A stretch of DNA of 64,000 nucleotides from Rhodospirillales bacterium (lineage in GTDB: Bacteria > Pseudomonadota > Alphaproteobacteria > Dongiales > Dongiaceae). The notes below the pieces were generated by a model. It saw nothing but the letters and a program-made list of their open reading frames with translations. It was not told the DNA's origin and searched no databases. Location: positions 29,943 to 93,942 of the forward strand of contig VFKA01000063.1 of assembly GCA_009885795.1 (NCBI GenBank), written 5' to 3'. Shown piece after piece: positions 34,603 through 43,139 of this stretch. Numbering within the stretch: the stretch's first letter is position 1; each line of letters starts with the position of its first letter. Both the position numbers and the translations under genes were made by a program.

Positions 34603-37600
34603 ATGGCGCAGGTATCGGCCATATCCCAGCAGATATGGGACATGAAGTACCGGCTGAAAGCGCCGGACGGCTCGCCCATCGACAAGACGATCGACGATAG
34701 CTGGCGGCGCGTGGCGGCGGCGCTGGCGGCGCCCGAGGCCGACGCCGAGCCCTGGGCGGACAAATTCTATAGCGCGATGGAAGGGTTCAAGTTCCTACCG
34801 GCCGGCCGCGTCCTCGCCGGGGCCGGGTCGGGGCGAGCCGTCACCTTGTTCAATTGCTTCGTCATGGGCGCCATCCCGGACGACATGGGCGGCATCTTCG
34901 CGCATTTGCGCGAAGCGGCGTTGACCATGCAGCAGGGCGGCGGCATCGGTTACGACTTTTCGACCTTGCGCCCGCGCGGCGCGGCGGTGCGCGGCGTCGG
35001 CGCGGACGCGTCCGGGCCGCTCTCCTTCATGGATGTCTGGGACTCGATGTGCCGCACGATCATGAGCGCGGGCTACCGCCGCGGCGCCATGATGGCGACT
35101 CTCGCCTGCGATCACCCGGACATCGAGGCCTTCGTCGAAGCCAAGCACGAGGCGGGGCGCCTGCGGATGTTCAACCTGTCGGTTCTCGTCACCGACGCCT
35201 TCATGATCGCGGTGAAGGAGGACGCGCCCTGGGCGCTTACCTTCGGCGGCGCCGCCTTCAAGGTCGTGGCCGCGCGCGATCTGTGGGACAAGATCATGCG
35301 CGCCACCTACCGTTATGCCGAGCCCGGCGTCATCTTCATCGACCGCATCAACCGGCGCAACAATCTTTCCTATTGCGAAACCATCAGCGCCACGAATCCC
35401 TGCGTGACCGGAGAATGCTGGGTGCAGACCGCGGACGGCCCGCGCCAGGTGGCGGATCTCGTGGGTCGGCCATTCGCGGCCGTCGTCCACGGCAAGCCGT
35501 ATTCGTCGGGGCCGGAGGGATTCTTCCGTACCGGAACGAAGCCGGTGGTGCGTGTGACGACGCGCGAGGGATTGTCGCTTCGCCTGACCGCCGACCACGC
35601 GGTGCGGATCGTGGCGGCCATGACGCGGACAGGTCGGACCGAGGCATGGAAGCCGGCGGGCGAGCTCCAGCCGGGCGAGCTCATCGTCCTCAACGAGTAT
35701 GGCGCGGCGCCCGCGTGGCCCGGCGATTACAGCCAGGCGGAGGGCTATCTGATCGGCCTCCTGATCGGCGATGGCACACTCGAGGCCGACAAGGCCGTGT
35801 TGTCGGCGTGGCCGGGACGGATGACGGCGGACGGCGCATTGCCGCGCGCCGGCGTGCACGGCGTCATGCAAGCGGCGCTGGCCGCCGCGACAAGCTTGCC
35901 GCACCGGCGCGACTTCACGGGCTGGATCGAAGTCGCCGACCGCGGCGAATACCGGATGGCGCAAGGCGCGGTCAAGCATCTGGCCGAGCGGCTCGGCCTG
36001 CGGCCCCGCGACAAACGCGTGACTCCGGCGATCGAGCGCGCGTCATCCGCGTTCTATCGCGGGTTCCTGCGCGGATTCTTCGACTGCGACGGCACCGTCC
36101 TCGGCGACCGGAGCAAGGGCGTCAGCGTCCGGTTGGCGCAGAGCGACCTCGCGCGGCTCGAAGCCGTGCAGCGCATGCTGCTGCGACTCGGGATCGCGAG
36201 CCGCATTTACCGCGAACGCCGACCGGCCGGCAAACGCGCGCTTCCCGACAGCCGCGGCGGCCTCGCCCTCTATGATTGCCGGGCCGATCACGAACTCGCC
36301 ATCGCCGGCGACAACATCGCGCGCTTTGCCGAAACGATCGGGTTCGCCGACAGCGATAAGTCGGCGCGCCTCGGCCGCTTGCTGGACAGCTATCGCCGGA
36401 CGCTCGATCGCGAACGCTTCACCGCCGAGGTGGCCGAGATCGTCCCCGACGGCGAGGCGGAGGTCTTCGACGCCGAAGTTCCCGGCTGCAACGCCTTCGA
36501 TGCGAACGGCTTCGTCGTTCACAATTGCGGCGAGCAGCCCTTGCCGCCCTATGGCGCGTGCCTGCTGGGTTCGATCAATCTGGCGGCGTTGGTCAAGCAG
36601 CCCTTCACCGCCAAGGCCGGGCTCGATGAAACCGAGCTCGAACGGCTGGTGCCTTTGGCCGTGCGCATGCTCGACAACGCCATCGACGTGTCGCGATTTC
36701 CGCTGCCCGAGCAGGCGCACGAGGCCAAGGCGAAGCGGCGCATGGGGCTGGGTGTCACCGGGCTCGCCGATGCGCTCATTCTGTGCGGCGCGCGCTATGG
36801 CAGCGCGGAGTCCGTGGCGCTCACCGAGCGATGGATGGGGCTGCTGCGGCGCTTCGCCTACCTCGCCTCGAGCGAACTCGCGCGCGAGAAGGGCGCCTTT
36901 CCGCTCTACGACCGCGACAAGTACCTGGCCGGCGAAACGGTCATGGAACTCGACGCCGATTTGCGCGCGGCGATCGCCCGGCACGGCGTGCGCAACGCGC
37001 TGCTCACCTCGATCGCGCCCACGGGGACGATATCGCTCCTCGCCGACAACATCTCGTCCGGCCTCGAGCCGGTGTTCAGCTTCAAGTACACCCGAAACAT
37101 CCTGATGCCCGATGGAACACGCGCCCAGGAGGACGTGACCGACCACGCTTACCGGTTGTTCCGGCGCACCCATGGCGAGACGGCCCCGTTGCCCGACGCC
37201 TTCGTCGATGCCCAGCAATTGGCGCCGGCCGACCATTTGATCATGCAGGCGGCGGCGCAGAAATACATCGACAGCTCGATTTCGAAGACCATCAACTGCC
37301 CGGCCGACATCCCGTTCGAGGCCTTCAGGGACGTCTATCTCCAGGCCTATGAACTGGGCTGCAAGGGATGCACGACCTATCGCCCGAACGAGGTGACGGG
37401 CGCGGTCTTGGAGGCCAGGCCCGGCGCCGCGGCGGCGGCCCCGCCGCGCCAGACGGAACTGCCCTTGGGCCCGCCGCCGGCAGCCCGCCCGCGCGACGTG
37501 TACGAGGCCGGCGGCGTCGTCTACATGACCCAACCGCTCGACCGGCCGGAGGCGCTTCCCGGGCAGACCTTCAAGCTGCGCTGGCCCGACACCGACCACG

Positions 37601-38055
37601 CCACCTACATCACCTTGAACGACATCGTCCAGGACGGCCGCCGGCGCCCGTTCGAGGTGTTCATCAATTCTAAAAACATGGAACACTATGCTTGGACCGT
37701 GGCGCTGACGCGCATGATCAGCGCGGTCTTCCGGCGCGGCGGCGACGTGTCCTTCGTGGTCGAGGAGTTGAAGGCCGTGTTCGACCCGCGCGGCGGCTCG
37801 TGGATGGATGGCCGGTACGTGCCCTCGCTCCTGGCCGCGATCGGAGAGGTGATCGAACGGCACATGGTGAACATCGGCTTCATGCCGGCGCCGGCCGAGG
37901 CCCGCGCCGAGGCCGCGAGGCGCGTCGCCAACATGCCCGATTCCGGCGAAACCGGCCCGAGGCTGGCGCAATGCCCGAAATGCGGCCAGGCCGCCATCAT
38001 CCGCCAGGAGGGGTGCGATCTCTGCACCGCCTGCGGGTATAGCAAGTGCGCGTGA
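34603..38055 (+). CDS. nrdJ: Class II (B12-dependent) ribonucleotide reductase with intein
   Basis: 1150 residues as precursor; 775 after intein removal. ATG 34603 is used here; TTG 34597 has a better-spaced GGAG and is possible. The N-extein (266 residues) contains MKYRLKAPDGSPIDKTIDDS, TLFNCFVMGAIPDDMGGIFA, MQQGGGIGYDFSTLRPRGA and ends YCETISATNP. The C-extein resumes CGEQPLPPYGACLLGSINLA, so NPCGE carries the expected thiyl-radical cysteine. Later come RMGLGVTGLADAL and TNPCGE-class features such as SIAPTGTISLLADNISSGLE. A zinc ribbon closes the protein (CPKCGQ...CTACGYSKCA). The enzyme makes deoxynucleotides using adenosylcobalamin, linking it to pduO and cbtAB. It is monocistronic with its own promoter. 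Confidence 0.96.
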   Translation: MAQVSAISQQIWDMKYRLKAPDGSPIDKTIDDSWRRVAAALAAPEADAEPWADKFYSAMEGFKFLPAGRVLAGAGSGRAVTLFNCFVMGAIPDDMGGIFAHLREAALTMQQGGGIGYDFSTLRPRGAAVRGVGADASGPLSFMDVWDSMCRTIMSAGYRRGAMMATLACDHPDIEAFVEAKHEAGRLRMFNLSVLVTDAFMIAVKEDAPWALTFGGAAFKVVAARDLWDKIMRATYRYAEPGVIFIDRINRRNNLSYCETISATNPCVTGECWVQTADGPRQVADLVGRPFAAVVHGKPYSSGPEGFFRTGTKPVVRVTTREGLSLRLTADHAVRIVAAMTRTGRTEAWKPAGELQPGELIVLNEYGAAPAWPGDYSQAEGYLIGLLIGDGTLEADKAVLSAWPGRMTADGALPRAGVHGVMQAALAAATSLPHRRDFTGWIEVADRGEYRMAQGAVKHLAERLGLRPRDKRVTPAIERASSAFYRGFLRGFFDCDGTVLGDRSKGVSVRLAQSDLARLEAVQRMLLRLGIASRIYRERRPAGKRALPDSRGGLALYDCRADHELAIAGDNIARFAETIGFADSDKSARLGRLLDSYRRTLDRERFTAEVAEIVPDGEAEVFDAEVPGCNAFDANGFVVHNCGEQPLPPYGACLLGSINLAALVKQPFTAKAGLDETELERLVPLAVRMLDNAIDVSRFPLPEQAHEAKAKRRMGLGVTGLADALILCGARYGSAESVALTERWMGLLRRFAYLASSELAREKGAFPLYDRDKYLAGETVMELDADLRAAIARHGVRNALLTSIAPTGTISLLADNISSGLEPVFSFKYTRNILMPDGTRAQEDVTDHAYRLFRRTHGETAPLPDAFVDAQQLAPADHLIMQAAAQKYIDSSISKTINCPADIPFEAFRDVYLQAYELGCKGCTTYRPNEVTGAVLEARPGAAAAAPPRQTELPLGPPPAARPRDVYEAGGVVYMTQPLDRPEALPGQTFKLRWPDTDHATYITLNDIVQDGRRRPFEVFINSKNMEHYAWTVALTRMISAVFRRGGDVSFVVEELKAVFDPRGGSWMDGRYVPSLLAAIGEVIERHMVNIGFMPAPAEARAEAARRVANMPDSGETGPRLAQCPKCGQAAIIRQEGCDLCTACGYSKCA
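35401..36525 (+). mobile_element. Homing-endonuclease intein in nrdJ
   Basis: 375 residues in frame, from Cys1 (CVTGECWVQTADGPRQVADL) to the terminal His-Asn of ANGFVVHN, followed by Cys+1 of the host. Splicing block B is LSLRLTADHAVRI (T-x2-H), and block F is VFDAEVPGCNAFDANG. Two LAGLIDADG helices are intact: YLIGLLIGDGTL and YRGFLRGFFDCDGTV, with both catalytic aspartates. All residues for self-splicing and DNA cutting are therefore present. The insertion site lies between Pro and the conserved radical Cys of NPCGE, a place where unspliced enzyme cannot work. The codon use appears similar to the host gene. Confidence 0.95.
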
Positions 38056-38124
38056 AGCAGGGGGCGGCGGCCGAATGGAAAATCGATCGAGACCGAGAGA
38101 GCGTTCAAGAACGACCGCAAGGGC

Positions 38125-38218
38125 CCCATGGTTCGAGACGCCGCGCTTCGCGCGGCTCCTCGCCATGAGGCCTAACCTTATCCTGAGGAGGCAGCGAAGC
38201 TGCCGTCTCGAAGGATCC
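38125..38218 (+). repeat. Family C palindromic repeat
   Basis: Contains CCATGGTTCGAGACGCCGCG and CTTCGCGCGGCTCCTCGCCA, then TTATCCTGAGGAGGCAGCGA and AGCTGCCGTCTCGAAGGATC: two hairpins with TCGAGACG/CGTCTCGA-type arms. Related elements are at 38690-38826 and 40410-40570. It fills the gap between nrdJ and the DUF2283 gene (38056-38277), where nothing else is recognised. Confidence 0.75.
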
Positions 38219-38277
38219 GGCCCGTTGGTCATCACCGCCTACCGGACGAGCAAAATAGGAAAGTATTGGAGGGCAAT

Positions 38278-38448
38278 ATGAAGGTTGCCTACGACGCGCA
38301 AGTCGATGTCCTGAGGATCGTGTTCAACGACGTGCCCGTCGCCGAAAGCGACGAGGACAAGCCGGGGATCATCCTCGACTACGACGGCGACGGCAATGTC
38401 GTCGCGCTCGAAATTCTCGATGCCTCCAAGCGGGTCCAGCAAGTGTAG
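38278..38448 (+). CDS. DUF2283 small protein
   Basis: 56 residues: MKVAYDAQVDVLRIVFNDVP then VAESDEDKPGIILDYDGDGN and a VVALEILDASKRV ending. This is the complete DUF2283 pattern. GGAGG 5 bases upstream fixes the ATG at 38278. DUF2283 proteins often lie beside toxin-like DUF4258 genes; no such partner is seen here. It is followed after 15 bases by a small zinc-ribbon membrane protein, probably in one transcript. Confidence 0.85.
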   Translation: MKVAYDAQVDVLRIVFNDVPVAESDEDKPGIILDYDGDGNVVALEILDASKRVQQV

Positions 38449-38463
38449 TTGAGGGGCCTGGCC

Positions 38464-38682
38464 ATGATGACGCTCGATCCACCCCGTCAATGTTCGCAAT
38501 GCGACGAAGGCCTCCGCTTCGACCAGGTGCGTTGCCCGAACTGCGGCCACTACGAGGAACTGCCGGTCTCCGATTACGGATTTCTGGCGGTTGTGGTCCT
38601 CGCCGCCTCGGTCCTCGCCTACGCCTGGGCCAGGGTCACCGGGCGCGATAGCCTCGCCAATTTTCTCGAGTGGTTCGTTTGA
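38464..38682 (+). CDS. Zinc-ribbon single-pass membrane protein
   Basis: 72 residues from the ATG at 38464, with GAGGGG 7 bases upstream; a TTG at 38449 gives a longer, less likely form. It has a zinc ribbon (CSQCDEGLRFDQVRCPNCGH: two C-x2-C pairs) and one membrane helix (YGFLAVVVLAASVLAYAW). No homologue of known function is recognised. Topology suggests a cytoplasmic N-terminus. Confidence 0.7.
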   Translation: MMTLDPPRQCSQCDEGLRFDQVRCPNCGHYEELPVSDYGFLAVVVLAASVLAYAWARVTGRDSLANFLEWFV

Positions 38683-38689
38683 GGCCAAG

Positions 38690-38826
38690 TCTTGGGTAGC
38701 CCGAGACCCATGGCCGATCCTTCGAGACGCGTTCTTCGAACGCTCCTCAGGATGAGGTAGGCGTTACCTCATGCTGAGGAGCCGCGAAGCGGCGTCTCGA
38801 AGCATGGCGGCCGGGTCGAAGTTTCC
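38690..38826 (-). repeat. Family C palindromic repeat, long form
   Basis: Read on the minus strand it runs from TTCGACCCGGCCGCCATGCT through TCGAGACGCCGCTTCGCGGC and CTCATCCTGAGGAGCGTTCG to GGCCATGGGTCTCGGGCT. The element at 40410-40570 has the same parts in the same order on the plus strand, so the unit is about 135 bases. It lies between the convergent zinc-ribbon and ChaC genes. Confidence 0.75.
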
Positions 38827-38849
38827 AATGCTCGGTCCGACGCCGCCGG

Positions 38850-39422
38850 TCATCCTCTCCGCCCCGCCTCCACCAGTCGCAAGATCTCGTGCAGCGGGCA
38901 GTCGGCGATGCCGAGCTCGTCGATATGGCGCACGGTGTTGACGAGATAGTCGAGGTTGGAGCCGAAGATGCCCCGACCTTGGCCGATGAGCCGGGCGATA
39001 CGGCCGGGCGCCAGCTTGCCCGCGTATTGCGGGTGCGACCGGTCGGCGACGTAGGCCAAGGCCGGGCGGCGCCGGCCATCGATCTCGACCGCCAGCCAAC
39101 GCGGATCGTAAACGGCGGTGATCATCTCGCGCTCGTGCAGATACTCGGCGACCGCCTTCCCGTCCGCCGCCGCCACCAGATAGGCCCGCCCGCGGCACGA
39201 GCCGCCGCGATCGAGGCCGAGCACCAGCCCCGGCCGATCGAGGGTCCCGCGATAGCGGTGGGAGTAAATGCAGAAGCAGCGATGATAGCCGCGCACCAGC
39301 CCCGGCGCCGCCTTAGCGTAGGGGAATCCCGGATTCCACATGAGCGAGCCGTAACCGAAAATCCAGAAATCGCGCTTGGGCGGCTTCAACCGCCTCGCCT
39401 CGGCGCGTTCCTGGTCGCTCAT
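38850..39422 (-). CDS. ChaC-like gamma-glutamylcyclotransferase
   Basis: 190 residues from the ATG at 39422 (MSDQERAEARRLKPPKRDFW). The substrate loop is FWIFGYGSLMWNPGFPY, the GCT signature YGSLMW; YHRCFCIYSHRYRGTLDRPG and CRGRAYLVAA follow. The catalytic Glu region is LHEREMITAVYDPRW (Y-L-x-x-R-E pattern). It should release 5-oxoproline from gamma-glutamyl peptides such as glutathione. Divergent from the DUF2125 gene by 77 bases, it may complement the gamma-glutamyltransferase at 48212. Confidence 0.9.
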   Translation of the reverse strand: MSDQERAEARRLKPPKRDFWIFGYGSLMWNPGFPYAKAAPGLVRGYHRCFCIYSHRYRGTLDRPGLVLGLDRGGSCRGRAYLVAAADGKAVAEYLHEREMITAVYDPRWLAVEIDGRRRPALAYVADRSHPQYAGKLAPGRIARLIGQGRGIFGSNLDYLVNTVRHIDELGIADCPLHEILRLVEAGRRG

Positions 39423-39499
39423 GGTTGGGCCAACGAAAGATGGACCGGTGAAGCCAACATCATAGCGGCCCGAGCGCGCAGGCGCTATCAATCGTCACC

Positions 39500-40396
39500 A
39501 TGCGAACCCGCGTCGTTCCGACGGCGTTGGCGATCGGGCTTCTGGCTCTCGCCGGCGCCTATGCGATCCAGTGGCACGTCGCGGCGGATGCCTTGCGCGA
39601 GGGCCTCGTTCGATTCATCGACGGGCGGCGCGCCGAGGGCTATCGGATCGAGCATGGCGAAATTTCGCTCGGCGGATTTCCGGCCGCGATCGCCGTTCGC
39701 ATGGAAGCACCGTTGGTGGCGGCGCCCGACGGACGATGGCGTTGGTCGGCGCCCGCGATCCTGCTTCGAACCTGGGCGTGGCGCACGCACATTCTCGACA
39801 TCGAGATGCCCGGGCGCCATGCCATCGCCGGCGGAGGCAACGAATTTCCCATCGACGCCGGCGCCGCGAACATCTCGCTCGCCCTGCCGTCCCGGCGGGC
39901 GACGGATATTCGCTCGAACAGCCTGCGTTTCGTCCTGCTGGCGGCGGATATCGCTCTGGCTGGGAGCACGGAACCGGCGCTCGGCCGCAAGGTGTCCGAG
40001 CTTGCGATCGAAGGCGCGGTCGTCGGTCCGTTCGGGGGCCGATCGGCGCCGCTTGGCGCTTGGCGCGATGGGGGCGGCACGCTGGAAATCGCTCGCCTGC
40101 GGTTCGTCTGGGGGCCGCTCACCGCCGAGGGCGACGGCACCTTCGCCCTCGACGAGGCCATGCGCCCGATCGGCGCCGCGAGCGTGCGCCTTGCCGGCTA
40201 CGACGCGGCGATCGATCGCCTGGTCGAGGCGGGCGCTCTCACGCCACGCCATGGCTTGACCTACAAGAGCGCGCTCGCCGCCTTCGCCCAAGCCTCGCCC
40301 GACGGCGAGGCCGTGGCCCAGGTGCCGTTAACGCTGCAGGACGCCTTCATCTATGTCGGGCCGATCGCGCTCGCGGGCCTACCGGCCATCGAGTAA
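39500..40396 (+). CDS. DUF2125 protein
   Basis: 298 residues. An N-terminal hydrophobic segment (VVPTALAIGLLALAGAYAIQ) works as signal or anchor. The periplasmic part has the DUF2125 features GYRIEHGEISLGGFPAAIAV near residues 46-65 and repeating beta segments (ALSLDEA-like, here GTFALDEAMRPIGAASVRL). The family is common in alphaproteobacteria beside tyrC and ChaC genes; its role is unknown, with a possible outer-membrane or periplasmic structural function. The start lacks a strong Shine-Dalgarno. Confidence 0.85.
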   Translation: MRTRVVPTALAIGLLALAGAYAIQWHVAADALREGLVRFIDGRRAEGYRIEHGEISLGGFPAAIAVRMEAPLVAAPDGRWRWSAPAILLRTWAWRTHILDIEMPGRHAIAGGGNEFPIDAGAANISLALPSRRATDIRSNSLRFVLLAADIALAGSTEPALGRKVSELAIEGAVVGPFGGRSAPLGAWRDGGGTLEIARLRFVWGPLTAEGDGTFALDEAMRPIGAASVRLAGYDAAIDRLVEAGALTPRHGLTYKSALAAFAQASPDGEAVAQVPLTLQDAFIYVGPIALAGLPAIE

Positions 40397-40409
40397 CATC
40401 AAAGCTCGA

Positions 40410-40570
40410 AAGCTTCGACCCCGCCGCCATGCTTCGAGACGCCGCTTCCAGCCTTCGCAGCCGAAGCGGCTGCTTCGGCGGAGTAGGCTCGCGGCTCCTC
40501 GGCATGAGGTAGTATTCCTCATCCTGAGCCTGTCGAAGGATGGGCCATAGGTCTCGGGCGCCCGAGATTC
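40410..40570 (+). repeat. Family C palindromic repeat with extra hairpin
   Basis: Same unit as 38690-38826 in the opposite orientation: TTCGACCCCGCCGCCATGCT, TCGAGACGCCGCTTC, GCGGCTCCTCGGCATGAGGT, CCTCATCCTGAGCCTGTCGA, then GGCCATAGGTCTCGGGC. An additional hairpin (GCAGCCGAAGC/GGCTGCTTCGGC, about 40458-40478) is inserted in the first arm. It fills the gap between converging DUF2125 and homospermidine synthase genes. Confidence 0.75.
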
Positions 40571-40582
40571 GGTATAGCTTGG

Positions 40583-42004
40583 TTACGTCACGCGGAAATT
40601 CTGGAACTGCCAGGGATCGGTCCAATCGAGGCCGGGCTCGTCGAAATACGCCGAGCGTCCGGCCAAGGGCGTCCAGTCGGTCTTCACGCCCACGACCGGG
40701 CCAAGATAGGGCCGGCAAATATCCATGACGAAGTCGTGGTCGAGATCCTCGGGCTCGACCAGCCCGCGGTCGGGATGCCGGATGAGCCAGATCGCCCCCG
40801 CCACCACGGGCGCCGCGATCTGGATCGAGGTCGCGTTGAACCCCGGACCGAGAAGCTCGCGCGCCTCGCCGATCGAAAGCTGCGATCCGTACCAGTAGGC
40901 GCCGAAATCGCCCATGAGCAAGGCGCCCAGCTCGTCGATGCCCTCGACGATCTCGTCATAGAGAATTCGCGTCTTGGGCTGGAACGCCCAATTCGACATC
41001 TGCAACTCGCGCACGCTTAAGACCGCGTCGTTGCAGGGGTGATAGGCGTAGTGGACGGTCGGGCGGTAAATGGGCCGGCGGCCGTCCCAGACCGTGAAAT
41101 AGTCGCTGAGCGTCACCGATTCGCCGTGCGTGATGCAAAAGCCGATCATCGGGCCGCCGATCGGCGTCCACGAGCGCACCTGGGTGGCGCAGCCGGGCCG
41201 ATTCAAGAAGATGGTGTTGCGAGGGCCCACTTTGTGTTCCCGCGCATCCATCGGCAGGCGCTTTTCGTGGCTGCCCCAGCCGAGTTCGGCCGGCTGCATG
41301 CCCTCGCTGTAGAAACCCGGCACGCTCCAGGTGTTGACGAACTCGCCTGCCCGTTTCGGCCGATTGGCGATCTGGGTGTCGTGCTCGGCCACGTGGATGA
41401 CCTTGAGGCCGGTGTCGCAGGCAAGCCGCGCCCAGGCTTCCTTGGTCGCGGGCTTGGCGAGGCCGGCTTTCCGCCCGCGCGCGATGTCGAGCAGCGCCAC
41501 CTTCACCATATGGCTGATGAGGCCGGGATTGGCGCCATGGGTGAGCAGCGCCGAGGGCGACCCCTTGGGCCACTTCTTGGCGTTCTCCAGCGCCAGATAG
41601 CGCAGATAGTAATTCGAGCGCTCCTCGGCCGGGATCTTCGGATTGTCGTAATAGTTCGTCCACGGCTCGACGCAGGTATCGAGATAGAGGGCGCCGTGCG
41701 ACTGGCACCAGTTCATGAGATCGATGGAGCTGACGTTGACGCTCAGATTGAGGATGAGGTCGCCGGCACCCGCATGCCGGGACAACAGCGCGTCCATGTT
41801 GTGCGGAAAAATCGGCTCGACCGTGTACTTGACGCCCTTCTCGACGTAGAGGGCGACGTCGGCGGCGTGGTCGTCGCCATCGATCACCGCGATCCGGTCC
41901 GCCGGCATGTCGAGATGCCGCAGCAGGATCGGCAGGGTGCAGCGGCCGACCGAACCGTAGCCGATAAAGAGTACGCGCCCCTTGAATGTCAGCTTCTTCG
42001 TCAT
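40583..42004 (-). CDS. hss: Homospermidine synthase
   Basis: 473 residues, the normal length of bacterial HSS. The NAD-binding Rossmann start is GRVLFIGYGSVGRCTLPILL. Conserved blocks follow: AVIDGDDHAADVALYVEKGV, LYLDTCVEPWTNYYDNPKI, LLTHGANPGLISHMVKVALL and SWTPIGGPMIGFCITHGESV. It makes homospermidine from putrescine (and/or spermidine) by NAD-dependent aminobutyl transfer in the cytoplasm, the usual route to a main polyamine in alphaproteobacteria. It is transcribed alone; a CTAG-bounded repeat lies upstream. Confidence 0.97.
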   Translation of the reverse strand: MTKKLTFKGRVLFIGYGSVGRCTLPILLRHLDMPADRIAVIDGDDHAADVALYVEKGVKYTVEPIFPHNMDALLSRHAGAGDLILNLSVNVSSIDLMNWCQSHGALYLDTCVEPWTNYYDNPKIPAEERSNYYLRYLALENAKKWPKGSPSALLTHGANPGLISHMVKVALLDIARGRKAGLAKPATKEAWARLACDTGLKVIHVAEHDTQIANRPKRAGEFVNTWSVPGFYSEGMQPAELGWGSHEKRLPMDAREHKVGPRNTIFLNRPGCATQVRSWTPIGGPMIGFCITHGESVTLSDYFTVWDGRRPIYRPTVHYAYHPCNDAVLSVRELQMSNWAFQPKTRILYDEIVEGIDELGALLMGDFGAYWYGSQLSIGEARELLGPGFNATSIQIAAPVVAGAIWLIRHPDRGLVEPEDLDHDFVMDICRPYLGPVVGVKTDWTPLAGRSAYFDEPGLDWTDPWQFQNFRVT

Positions 42005-42032
42005 CGATGATCCTCGGCCCGTTCATCAACTG

Positions 42033-42198
42033 CTAGTGGATCGAGTCTGATGCTTGCCTCCCACTATTGTCATGCCCGCGCTTGACGCGGGCATCCAGCA
42101 ATGCGCCGACAAACGCGCAAGTCCTGGATCGCCGGGTCAAGCCCGGCGATGACATTGGGTGGTGAAACAAGTGTCATTTGTCGGATTGCGTCCACTAG
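42033..42198 (+). repeat. CTAG-bounded palindromic element containing family D repeat
   Basis: CTAGTGGA at 42033-42040 and TCCACTAG at 42191-42198 are perfect terminal inverted repeats, with weaker pairing further in. The core holds GTCATGCCCGCGCTTGACGC / GGGCATCCAG and CTGGATCGCCGGGTCAAGCC / GGCGATGACA, as in the element near 31266. Both this element and 13103-13236 begin CTAGT, which suggests a common mobile origin. Confidence 0.6.
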
Positions 42199-42257
42199 AC
42201 GGCCTGCCCGACATATAATCGATTCCGCCGAAAGCGAAGAAAAAAATAAGTCCCGGG

Positions 42258-43139
42258 TCAAGCCTGCTTGGCGTCGAGGATGCCGCGGCGGATGGCGCGG
42301 GTTCGGGTGAAGATTTCTTCGAGCTTGTCGCCTTCGCCCCAGCGGATGGCGCGCTGGAGGGCGGTCAGATCCTCGCTGAAGCGCCCCAGCACCTCCAGCA
42401 CCGCCTCGCGGTTGTTGAGGAAGACGTCGCGCCACATGATCGGATCGGAGGCGGCGATACGGGTGAAATCGCGAAAGCCGCCGGCGGAGAACTTGACGAC
42501 TTCCCGCTGCGTCGCCTCCTCGAGGTCCGTCGCCGTCGCGACGATGGTGTAGGCGATGAGGTGGGGCAAATGCGAGGTGATCGCCAGCACCACGTCGTGG
42601 TGGCCCGCATCCATGATCTCGACGTCGCTGCCGCAAGCCCGCCACAACTGGGAGACGCGCAGAACCGCGCGTTCGTCGGTGCCGGGCGGCGGCGTCAGGA
42701 TCGTCCACCGTCCCTGGAACAGCTCGGCGAATCCGGCCTCCGGCCCCGAATGCTCGGTGCCGGCCACGGGGTGGCCGGGCACGAAATGAACGCCCGCCGG
42801 CAGAATCGGCCCAAGATCGCGAATGACGGCCTGCTTCACCGAGCCGACATCGGTGACGATGGCACCGGCTGCCAGAGCCGGCGCCATGGCCCGGCCTACG
42901 CCGGCATAGGCGCCGACCGGCACGCACAGGACCACGAGATCGGCCCCGGCCGCCGCTTGCGCCGGGGTCTCGTGCACGCTGTCGAGGAAGCCCAGCGCCA
43001 TCGCCGTCTCGCGCGTCGCCGCCGTGCGCGCGTGGCCGGCGATGTGGCCGGCCAGCCCGTGGCGCTTCATCGCCCGGGCGAGCGAGGAGCCGATAAGGCC
43101 GAGGCCGACGATCGAGACGCGCTCGAAGAGAACGCTCAT
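42258..43139 (-). CDS. tyrC: Prephenate/arogenate dehydrogenase
   Basis: 293 residues. The NAD(P) motif is SIVGLGLIGSSLARAMKRHG at residues 9-28. The catalytic region has VPGHPVAGTEHSGPEAGF, in which His and the SGP loop are conserved, and HHDVVLAITSHLPHLIAYTI follows in the helical domain. It oxidatively decarboxylates prephenate or arogenate to the tyrosine precursor. The start overlaps the hisC stop by 4 bases. The unit chorismate mutase-hisC-tyrC forms a short tyrosine/phenylalanine pathway. Confidence 0.93.
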   Translation of the reverse strand: MSVLFERVSIVGLGLIGSSLARAMKRHGLAGHIAGHARTAATRETAMALGFLDSVHETPAQAAAGADLVVLCVPVGAYAGVGRAMAPALAAGAIVTDVGSVKQAVIRDLGPILPAGVHFVPGHPVAGTEHSGPEAGFAELFQGRWTILTPPPGTDERAVLRVSQLWRACGSDVEIMDAGHHDVVLAITSHLPHLIAYTIVATATDLEEATQREVVKFSAGGFRDFTRIAASDPIMWRDVFLNNREAVLEVLGRFSEDLTALQRAIRWGEGDKLEEIFTRTRAIRRGILDAKQA

